Under the pieces are notes generated by a model. The model saw only the letters and a program-made list of their open reading frames with translations, was not told the DNA's origin and did no database searches. From Bryobacterales bacterium (GTDB lineage: Bacteria; Acidobacteriota; Terriglobia; Bryobacterales; Bryobacteraceae): DNA of 7,890 bases. Made by a program: the position numbers and the translations under genes. The stretch is taken from NCBI GenBank assembly GCA_003139735.1, contig PLGA01000518.1, positions 317 through 8,206 of the forward strand. The letters run 5' to 3'. This document shows positions 1-5,401 of the stretch, piece by piece (the stretch's first letter is position 1; every line of letters begins with the position of its first letter).

Positions 1-698
1 ACGAGCATGCGGCGGAGCGGCTCGATGGGCAGGTCGACTCGCGCGAACTTGGCGACCAGGCCCGACCATGCGCCCGCAGCGTCGACTACGGTGCGGCCGG
101 CGATGAATCCGAGGGTGGTTTCGACGCCGCAGACGCCCTGCGCGTCGGTGCGGATGCCGATGGCTTCGCACTCGCGCAGCAGTTCGGCGCCGCGCTCGAC
201 GGCTTTGCGGGTGAACCCGGTCATCACGCTGTACGGGTCCACAAAGCCGTCGGTGGGGCAGAAGCTGCCTCCCACCACGTCGTCGGAGCGAATCTCAGGG
301 GCGATGCGGCGGACGTCCTCAGGTCCGAGAATGTCCACCGATTTCAGGCCCAGATCCACCTGCTTTTGCCAATTGGTCCGAAGATAGGCCATGTGGCGCT
401 CGCTGGCGGCGACGAACAGATAGCCTTGCGAGCGGTAGCCCGAGGGATGGCCGGTGACCTCTTCAAACGACCGGAAGAAGGGGATGGAGTAGAGCGACAT
501 TTGGATATTAACGGGCGTAGCGAACTGCGCCCGGACGCCCCCCATGCTCTTCCCGGTGGACCCTTTCCCCTGCTGCGTCTCGCGTTCCAGGATCAGAACG
601 CTTCGGCAGCCCGCCTCGGTCAAGTGGTAGGCGATGCTCGCGCCGGCGATTCCGCCGCCGATGATAATCACGTCCGCGGATTTCATCGGGGTTGCCAT
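1..698 (-). CDS. FAD-dependent oxidoreductase (DAO family), C-terminal part beyond window
   Basis: This gene is cut by the left window edge; 232 codons plus two bases are visible, read from position 698 down to 1. The N-terminus carries a Rossmann dinucleotide-binding fold: a beta strand, then GGGIAGAS at residues 14-21, then a helix, with an acidic residue (E38 in LILERE) at the end of the second strand where FAD ribose is usually bound. Later family features are GYLFVA (92-97), DGFVDP (150-155) and DAAGAWS (206-212). These match the D-amino-acid oxidase/sarcosine oxidase beta/glycine oxidase superfamily, which oxidises a C-N bond of an amine or amino acid using FAD. The substrate cannot be told. 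The start at 698 lies 13 bp after the fucosidase stop; an in-frame ATG at 686 (MKSADVIIIGGG) is equally plausible, and neither has a good ribosome binding site. No signal peptide is seen, so the enzyme is probably cytoplasmic. It is likely co-transcribed with the upstream fucosidase gene. Confidence 0.9.
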   Translation of the reverse strand, partial: MATPMKSADVIIIGGGIAGASIAYHLTEAGCRSVLILERETQQGKGSTGKSMGGVRAQFATPVNIQMSLYSIPFFRSFEEVTGHPSGYRSQGYLFVAASERHMAYLRTNWQKQVDLGLKSVDILGPEDVRRIAPEIRSDDVVGGSFCPTDGFVDPYSVMTGFTRKAVERGAELLRECEAIGIRTDAQGVCGVETTLGFIAGRTVVDAAGAWSGLVAKFARVDLPIEPLRRML

Positions 699-711
699 AC
701 CGGAGCGAAGC

Positions 712-2079
712 TTACTTAGCCGCCAGCTCCAGCGCCAGCACGGAAGCGATCTGCCCGGGCGCCTGTTTGGGAAGCGCCACGGTCACGCGGCCGCCTTGCA
801 CGGTCAACTTGAGGCGCTTGCGGGCCGGGTCGGCCAGCAGATAGGCCTTGGTCACCGTGCCCGTCACCGGCGGGAGAGCGAACGCGGCGCCGGGCCATTG
901 GAAGAAATGGATGAAGAGCTTGCCCGGCTTGGTGGTGCAGCGCCACGCGGTGGCCGGGACGAAGACCGGGTTGCCGTTCTTGTCCTTACTGGCGTTATCG
1001 ACGCGGCCGAGCTCGGCGCCGAAGGGGGTCGGACCGGCGCCATAGATGGCCTCGCCGTTCACCTTCAGCCAGCGGCCCACGGTGCGCAGGCTATCCTGGC
1101 TGGGCTGCGGGATTATGCCCTCGGCGGTGGGCCCCACATTGAGCAAATAGTTGCCGCCTTTGCTGACGATATCGACCAGCTTGAACGTGATATCTTCGGG
1201 GGTCTTCCAATCGTTGTCGTCCTTCTTGTAGCCCCAGGTGTGGTTCAGGGTCGCCGGAACTTCCCAATCCCGGGTCACGACGGTGTTGGGGATGCTGTTG
1301 TCTCCCATGGAACGGTAATCGCCGGCGGAGCCGAGGCGGCCGTCGATCAGGGTAGCGGGCTGAAGGGAGCGCAGAATGTCGACGAAGCGCTGGGCGCGCT
1401 CGTCGGTCATCATGCGGGGAGTGTCAAACCAGATGAGGGCGACCGGGCCGTAGCCGGTGAGCAGCTCCTTGACCTGCGGCTCGGCCTTGGAGCGGAGATA
1501 CTGGTCGAAATCCTTCTGGTCGTCCGGGCCGAAATCCCAGGTGTTGCCGGCGCCGTTCGGCTCATGCCAATCCTGCGCCTGCGAGTAGTAGAAGCCGAAG
1601 CGGATGCCGCGGCGAGCGCAGGCCGCGGCCAGCTCTTTGAGCGGATCGCGATGGAAGGGCGTGGCATCGACGACGTTGTACTTCGTCACCAGGGAGTGAA
1701 ACATGGCGAAGCCGTCGTGGTGCTTGCTGGTGATAACCATGTACTTCATCCCGGCATCCTGTGCGAGTTGGGCCCATGCCTCGGCATCGAATTTGACGGG
1801 GTTGAACTGGCCGGCAAGCTGCTCATACTCCTTCACGGGGATTTTGGCGCGATTCATGATCCATTCGCCGAGGCCCGCGACCGGCTGGCCTTTCCACTCC
1901 CCGGCGGGAACGGCGTAAAGCCCCCAGTGGATGAAGAGGCCGAACTTGGCCTCGCGGAACCACTGCATCCTGGCATCCTGCGAGGCGGATTGCGCAAACG
2001 CGCCGGCCGCGCACAGCCATACCGCCGCGAGCGCGGCCGCGCGCCGGAACCACGTACTCCCCGCGAGTTCCCGTATCAT
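712..2079 (-). CDS. Secreted alpha-L-fucosidase, glycoside hydrolase family 29
   Basis: The product is a retaining exo-glycosidase that removes alpha-L-fucose from glycans. Numbered from the ATG at 2079 it has 455 residues, normal for GH29. Residues 1-29 are a signal peptide: basic MIREL...FRR, a hydrophobic AAALAAVWLCAAG core, and an AFA/Q cleavage site, so the enzyme is exported. The catalytic barrel shows FGLFIHWGLY (about 46-55), the substrate-binding KHHDGF (119-124), the GPVALIWFD strand whose Asp (about D219) fits the GH29 nucleophile, and GGNYLLNVGP (308-317) near the barrel end. A small beta-rich domain follows (about 350-455). The acid/base residue is variable in the family and I cannot assign it. 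A GTG at 2094 would add five residues, but it overlaps the GGAGG ribosome binding site, so the ATG at 2079 is chosen. The gene is divergent from the heme operon and is followed 13 bp later by the FAD oxidoreductase. Confidence 0.94.
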   Translation of the reverse strand: MIRELAGSTWFRRAAALAAVWLCAAGAFAQSASQDARMQWFREAKFGLFIHWGLYAVPAGEWKGQPVAGLGEWIMNRAKIPVKEYEQLAGQFNPVKFDAEAWAQLAQDAGMKYMVITSKHHDGFAMFHSLVTKYNVVDATPFHRDPLKELAAACARRGIRFGFYYSQAQDWHEPNGAGNTWDFGPDDQKDFDQYLRSKAEPQVKELLTGYGPVALIWFDTPRMMTDERAQRFVDILRSLQPATLIDGRLGSAGDYRSMGDNSIPNTVVTRDWEVPATLNHTWGYKKDDNDWKTPEDITFKLVDIVSKGGNYLLNVGPTAEGIIPQPSQDSLRTVGRWLKVNGEAIYGAGPTPFGAELGRVDNASKDKNGNPVFVPATAWRCTTKPGKLFIHFFQWPGAAFALPPVTGTVTKAYLLADPARKRLKLTVQGGRVTVALPKQAPGQIASVLALELAAK

Positions 2080-2087
2080 GCTGAAAA

Positions 2088-2092
2088 CCTCC
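2088..2092 (-). promoter_or_regulatory. Ribosome binding site of the fucosidase gene
   Basis: On the minus strand GGAGG occupies 2092-2088 and is followed by an 8-nt spacer and the ATG at 2079. It is the clearest Shine-Dalgarno site in the window. It decides the start, because the upstream in-frame GTG at 2094 overlaps it. Confidence 0.75.
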
Positions 2093-2111
2093 ACCCATCA
2101 TACCCGCATAT

Positions 2112-2139
2112 TTGGCCGCCGATTGCAACGGGCGGCCAA
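2112..2139. repeat. 28 bp dyad in the divergent intergenic region (candidate operator or 5' hairpin)
   Basis: The half-sites TTGGCCGCC (2112-2120) and GGCGGCCAA (2131-2139) are perfect inverted copies. The 10 bp between them contain a further palindrome, TTGCAA (2123-2128), on the same centre. Overall 24 of 28 positions obey the dyad. It lies 33 bp upstream of the fucosidase ATG and about 80 bp upstream of the hemX start. No T-rich tract follows on either strand, so it does not look like a terminator. A regulator-binding site for one or both divergent units, or a hairpin in the fucosidase leader, are the likely roles. The binding factor is unknown. Confidence 0.5.
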
Positions 2140-2168
2140 GCTGGCGGCGCTCCCACGTTCCGCCGATG

Positions 2169-2197
2169 TTGCCGCGCGATATACTGTGCTATATAGC
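2169..2197 (+). promoter_or_regulatory. Candidate sigma-70-type promoter for the heme operon
   Basis: TTGCCG (2169-2174) and TATAGC (2192-2197) are separated by 17 bp and each matches four of six consensus positions. An alternative -10, TATACT (2180-2185), matches five of six but has no good -35 box. The region is a local AT-rich island in GC-rich DNA, directly upstream of the first operon gene. Either box would give a leader of only about 14-26 nt. The -10 region sits in the palindrome GCTATATAGC (2188-2197). This is a visual match only. Confidence 0.35.
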
Positions 2198-2217
2198 TCG
2201 AAGCTTCCGTACCGCCC

Positions 2218-3039
2218 ATGGCTGAAATGAGCGTCATCTGGCTGCGCGTGGCCTTGGCGTTGTACTCCCTTGGCCTGCTGCATGCCATCCTTACCCTGGT
2301 CCGGCGCAAAGAGCACTTGTTCCGGGTGGCTCTGAGCGCTTTCGGCATGGGGGCGATGTTCCACTTCGTGTCCATTGTGGAAGAGGGCATCGTGAACCAC
2401 CGCTGCCCGATTACCAACTTCTACGAAACGCTTTCCATGTGCGCGTTCCTCATCGTGATTGCCTATCTTTTCGTCCACTGGCGCTACCAACTGACCAGCC
2501 TGAGCGTGTTCATCTTTCCGCTGGTTTTCGTGATGACCCTGGTGGCCAGCCTGGGCAACCCGGTCAGCGCGTGGTCGAGCCCGGTAGTGCGCAACGCCTG
2601 GCTTACGGTGCACATCGTTCTGGTGCTGGTGGGGTATGCGGTGCTGGCGTTCACGGCCGTAGGGTCCGTGCTTTACCTGTTTCAGGAACGCGAGCTGAAA
2701 TCCAAGAAGCCGCGGAGTTTCTACTACCGGCTGCCGCCGCTCGGCACGCTGGACGACCTGATTTCCAAGTCCATGGCGGTGGGCTTCGCGTTCATCACGC
2801 TGGGTGTGATCGCCGGAAGCACCTGGGCGTTCATCGAACTGAAGTCGGCCTGGATTGAACAGCCGAAGATCGCGATTTCCTTTTTCACCTGGGGAGTCTA
2901 CCTGGCGCTGGTGTGCCTGCGGGTGGCGGCGGGATGGCGCGGGCGGAAGGCCGCCTTCATGACTGTGGCGCTGGTGGGGTTCGCTGCGCTGACCTGGGCC
3001 GCGCACGCCCGGCTCGGCGCGATACTGCTGAAGCAATGA
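2218..3039 (+). CDS. hemX: HemX/YpjD-type CcsA-family integral membrane protein
   Basis: This is a 273-residue polytopic inner-membrane protein with about eight hydrophobic segments (roughly 5-27, 36-55, 72-88, 93-112, 127-153, 185-205, 217-236, 245-265). It belongs to the cytochrome c assembly (CcsA/CcmC) superfamily: NFYET (67-71), AWLTVHIVLVLVGYA (127-141, conserved His132), then LYLFQERELKSKK (152-164) and GWRGRKAA (239-246). The tryptophan-rich WGxxWxWD heme-handling motif of true CcsA/CcmC is absent: the matching stretch reads FIELKSAWIEQPK. From memory that fits the HemX/YpjD branch better than a cytochrome c synthase. In Bacillus HemX is membrane-bound, lies next to HemA and lowers HemA level; the neighbour here is also hemA, which overlaps by 4 bp (ATGA). 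A role in controlling HemA is inferred. The ATG at 2218 has no clear ribosome binding site; ATG 2227 is an alternative, and an in-frame stop at 2194 excludes earlier starts. Confidence 0.88.
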   Translation: MAEMSVIWLRVALALYSLGLLHAILTLVRRKEHLFRVALSAFGMGAMFHFVSIVEEGIVNHRCPITNFYETLSMCAFLIVIAYLFVHWRYQLTSLSVFIFPLVFVMTLVASLGNPVSAWSSPVVRNAWLTVHIVLVLVGYAVLAFTAVGSVLYLFQERELKSKKPRSFYYRLPPLGTLDDLISKSMAVGFAFITLGVIAGSTWAFIELKSAWIEQPKIAISFFTWGVYLALVCLRVAAGWRGRKAAFMTVALVGFAALTWAAHARLGAILLKQ

Positions 3040-4301
3040 AGCTGCTGATCACCGGCGTGAGTCACAAGACCGCTCCCGTGGAGGTGCGCGAAGGCCTGGC
3101 GTTCCCGGAGGCAACGGCGCCCGAGGCGCTCGCGGATCTCAGGGCGCGCGACGGCGTGGAAGAGGCGCTCATTCTTTCCACCTGCAATCGCGTGGAGATC
3201 GCCGTGGCGGCCGCGGACGGGTATGACCCGCGAACCATCGTGGACGCGTTCCTTACCGGTTGGAAGGCGATCGGCTTGAAAGGTTGGGAGCCGTACCTCT
3301 ACCGCTACGAAGGCCGCGACGCCATCCATCACCTCTTTCGCGTGGCTTGCAGCCTGGATTCCATGGTGGTGGGGGAGCCGCAGATTCTGGGCCAGCTCAA
3401 AGCCGCCTATGCGGCCGCCCGGGAACGCGGTGCTCTCTCGGGAACGCTCGACGGACTGTTGACGCGCTCCTTCGGCGTGGCCAAACGGGTGCGCTCGGAA
3501 ACCGGCATCGGACAGATGGCCGTTTCGGTGAGCTATGCGGCGGTCGAGCTGGCGCGCAAGATTTTCGGTTCGCTTTCGCATCGCGTGGTCATGATTGCGG
3601 GCGCGGGAAAAATGTCGGAGCTGGCGGCGCGGCACCTGCGGCGTTCGGGCGCCACGGAGGTTCTGGTCACCAACCGGACGCATGAGCGCGCCGTCGAGAT
3701 GGCCAGGCTTTTCGAGGGAACCGCGGTCGATTACACCCAGTTCACCGCCACGCTGCCGAAGGCCGATATCCTGATCGCTTCCTCCGGCGCGCCGCACTAC
3801 ATCCTGCGCAAGGAGGACATGCAGCGGGTGATCGCCGCGCGCCGCAACCGGCCCATGTTCCTCATCGATATCGCCGTGCCGCGCAACATCGATCCGGCGG
3901 TCAATGAGATCGACAATGTCTTCCTGTACGACATCGACGACCTGCAGGAGGTGGTCAACGCCAACCTACGCGAGCGCAAGAAGGAGGCGGACCGCGCCGA
4001 AGCGCTGGTGGAGGAAGAGGTGGACCGCACCATGGCGCGGCTCAAGGCCGCGGAAGTGACGCCGACCATCGTGGGCTTGCAGGAGCAACTGGAACAGATA
4101 CGAACCGGGGAGATGGATAAGGTGCGGCGCCGGTACGGCCCGTTCACGCGGCAACAGGAAGAGGCGCTCGAAGCGCTAACGCGCGGCATTGTCAACAAGA
4201 TCGCGCACGGGCCCATTTCCGAATTGCGAAACCACGCCGGGCATCCGGATGGCGCGCACGTGATCGCGGCGTTCCGCAAAGCGTTCCACGTTCAGGATTG
4301 A
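3036..4301 (+). CDS. hemA: Glutamyl-tRNA reductase
   Basis: The enzyme reduces glutamyl-tRNA(Glu) with NADPH to glutamate-1-semialdehyde, the first committed step of C5-pathway tetrapyrrole synthesis, in the cytoplasm. The 421 residues match the usual length. The N-terminal catalytic domain starts with GVSHKTAPVEVRE (7-19) and carries the nucleophilic Cys50 in LSTCNRVE. FRVACSLDSMVVGEPQILGQLK (101-122) is the family signature. The NADPH-binding Rossmann domain shows GAGKMS (189-194) and VTNRTHERA (211-219), then DIAVPRNIDP (278-287). The helical dimerisation domain covers about 310-420. The ATG at 3036 is chosen because conserved sequence starts at once and it overlaps the hemX stop as ATGA. 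An upstream in-frame start at 2913 would add 41 residues inside hemX and is rejected. There is no good ribosome binding site, so translational coupling to hemX is likely. hemC follows after one base. Confidence 0.97.
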   Translation: MKLLITGVSHKTAPVEVREGLAFPEATAPEALADLRARDGVEEALILSTCNRVEIAVAAADGYDPRTIVDAFLTGWKAIGLKGWEPYLYRYEGRDAIHHLFRVACSLDSMVVGEPQILGQLKAAYAAARERGALSGTLDGLLTRSFGVAKRVRSETGIGQMAVSVSYAAVELARKIFGSLSHRVVMIAGAGKMSELAARHLRRSGATEVLVTNRTHERAVEMARLFEGTAVDYTQFTATLPKADILIASSGAPHYILRKEDMQRVIAARRNRPMFLIDIAVPRNIDPAVNEIDNVFLYDIDDLQEVVNANLRERKKEADRAEALVEEEVDRTMARLKAAEVTPTIVGLQEQLEQIRTGEMDKVRRRYGPFTRQQEEALEALTRGIVNKIAHGPISELRNHAGHPDGAHVIAAFRKAFHVQD

Positions 4302-4302
4302 C

Positions 4303-5199
4303 ATGCCGGTTATCGCATCGCGCGGTTCACAGCTCGCATTGTGGCAGGCCCGCTGGGTGCAGGCGCAACTGGCGGGCATGGGAACCGAATGCCGCATCGA
4401 GATTATCAAGACCACCGGCGACAAGATCACCGGCGTGCCGCTCGCCCAGGTGGGGACCAAGGGGCTGTTCACGAAGGAGATTGAGGAGGCGCTGCTCGAC
4501 GGGCGCGCCGATATTGCCGTTCACAGCCTGAAGGACCTTCCGACGGAATTGCCGGAGGGCCTGGTGCTGGCCGCCATCCCCGAGCGCGAGGATGCACGCG
4601 ACGCGCTGGTGGGCAAGCGCCTCCGCGAACTGCGGGCCGGCGCGAAGGTGGGCACCAGTTCCCTGCGGCGGGCCGCGCAGTTGCGCAAACTGCGGCCGGA
4701 CCTGGCGGTGGAATCCGTGCGCGGTAATCTGGACACGCGCCTGCGCAAACTCGATGAGGGCCAATACGACGCCATCCTGCTGGCCGCCGCTGGATTGAAA
4801 CGGCTGGGATGGGGAGACCGGATCGCCGAGCTTCTGCCGGTGGAAACCATGTGCCCGGCCGTGGGCCAGGGAGCGCTGGCGATTGAGAGTTGCGTGGGCG
4901 GCGCCGGGTTCGAAGCGTGCCGGCCCATGGATCACGCTGCCACGCATGCCGCCGTGACCGCCGAACGCGGCGTGTTGCGGGCGTTGGGCGGGGGATGCCA
5001 GGTGCCTATCGGCGCTTACGCCACGGTGGAAGGCGCCCGCTTGCGGATGGTGGCGATTGTCGCGTCGCCGGACGGCGCCGAGCTGGTGCGGGGCGAAAGC
5101 GAGGGTCCAGCCGCCGAGGCGGAGCGGATTGGCCGCGAGTTAGGCGAGGATCTGTTGAACCGTGGCGCCCGGCGGATTCTGGAGGCGGTGTATAGATGA
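4303..5199 (+). CDS. hemC: Hydroxymethylbilane synthase (porphobilinogen deaminase)
   Basis: The enzyme joins four porphobilinogens into the linear tetrapyrrole hydroxymethylbilane, using a covalently bound dipyrromethane cofactor. It has 298 residues, normal for the family. Visible landmarks are ASRGSQLALWQA (5-16), GLFTKEIE (54-61), HSLKDLPT with the catalytic Asp78 (74-81), TSSLRRAAQL (118-127), the GNLDTRLRKLDEG region (141-153), VGQGALAIE (187-195) and GGGCQVPIGAYA, in which Cys232 carries the cofactor. No key residue is missing. AGGA (4294-4297), inside the hemA end, lies 5 nt before the ATG and is a fair ribosome binding site. The gene is one base behind hemA and is followed by a 202 bp gap filled by a compound palindromic repeat before the next pathway gene. 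Its product is the substrate of the HemD half of that next gene. Confidence 0.97.
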   Translation: MPVIASRGSQLALWQARWVQAQLAGMGTECRIEIIKTTGDKITGVPLAQVGTKGLFTKEIEEALLDGRADIAVHSLKDLPTELPEGLVLAAIPEREDARDALVGKRLRELRAGAKVGTSSLRRAAQLRKLRPDLAVESVRGNLDTRLRKLDEGQYDAILLAAAGLKRLGWGDRIAELLPVETMCPAVGQGALAIESCVGGAGFEACRPMDHAATHAAVTAERGVLRALGGGCQVPIGAYATVEGARLRMVAIVASPDGAELVRGESEGPAAEAERIGRELGEDLLNRGARRILEAVYR

Positions 5200-5214
5200 G
5201 GACCGCCCGGCGCC

Positions 5215-5386
5215 AGCCCGCAGGGCGAAAGAGGTTAGCCCATGGCGTGAGCCATGGGACGCCATGGGACGAGAACAGGCCCCGTAGGGGCGGCAGAAGC
5301 GTTCTTATGCCCCTGACGGGGCTGGGACCGTTCTGGCCTGTCCCCACGGCTGGCGCCGTGGGCTATTTTCTTTCGCCCTACGGGCT
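5215..5386. repeat. 172 bp compound inverted repeat between hemC and cobA-hemD
   Basis: The left arm (5215-5258) and right arm (5343-5386) are 44 nt inverted copies agreeing at 36 positions. Each arm contains its own perfect 8 bp hairpin: CCCATGGC-GTGA-GCCATGGG (5239-5258) and CCCACGGC-TGGC-GCCGTGGG (5343-5362). Between the arms are two more short hairpins, CCCC-GTA-GGGG (5280-5290) and CCCC-TGAC-GGGG (5310-5321), plus ACAGGCC (5275-5281) paired with GGCCTGT (5335-5341). The 10 bp GCCATGGGAC is tandemly duplicated at 5251-5270. The element fills nearly the whole hemC/cobA-hemD gap. Its style resembles dispersed palindromic intergenic repeats that I recall from acidobacterial, planctomycete and verrucomicrobial genomes; I cannot confirm copy number here. 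No transposase gene and no clear target-site duplication is visible. Within the operon transcript it would fold into a multi-hairpin RNA. Confidence 0.85.
5343..5373 (+). terminator. Terminator-like hairpin with T-rich tract inside the heme operon
   Basis: The perfect GC-rich stem CCCACGGC/GCCGTGGG with a 4-nt loop (5343-5362) is followed directly by CTATTTTCTTT (5363-5373). This resembles an intrinsic terminator on the plus strand, although the T-run is interrupted. It lies 28 bp before the cobA-hemD start, so it would reduce rather than serve that gene if active. It is part of the repeat element and may be only a by-product of it. Confidence 0.3.
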
Positions 5387-5401
5387 TGGAACGGCAATTC
5401 T

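Noticed and set aside
2094..2094. GTG start for the fucosidase
   Set aside because: It overlaps the GGAGG ribosome binding site; the ATG at 2079 has ideal spacing and gives a standard signal peptide.
2097..2102. TATGAT on the minus strand as a -10 box for the fucosidase
   Set aside because: It is only about 18 bp before the ATG and overlaps the space needed for the ribosome binding site; no -35 box lies at suitable spacing.
634..2196. A 520-codon open frame on the plus strand opposite the fucosidase gene
   Set aside because: It is a mirror of a GC-rich gene: the minus strand encodes a clear GH29 enzyme with signal peptide, and the plus frame shows no recognisable domain.
2913..3035. N-terminal extension of HemA by 41 codons
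   Set aside because: It lies inside hemX in another frame, is Arg/Gly-rich without family similarity, and the HemA family sequence starts at the ATG at 3036.
2098..3036. A 312-codon minus-strand frame opposite hemX
   Set aside because: The plus strand has a coherent multi-span membrane protein; the antisense frame is His/Arg/Gln-rich shadow sequence.
4327..4947. A 206-codon minus-strand frame opposite hemC
   Set aside because: hemC is complete with all catalytic residues; this frame is a codon-bias shadow.
5215..5386. CRISPR array or riboswitch in the hemC/cobA-hemD gap
   Set aside because: There are no regularly spaced direct repeats with unique spacers, and I see no cobalamin-riboswitch features. 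The structure is symmetrical and palindromic, as in an intergenic repeat element.
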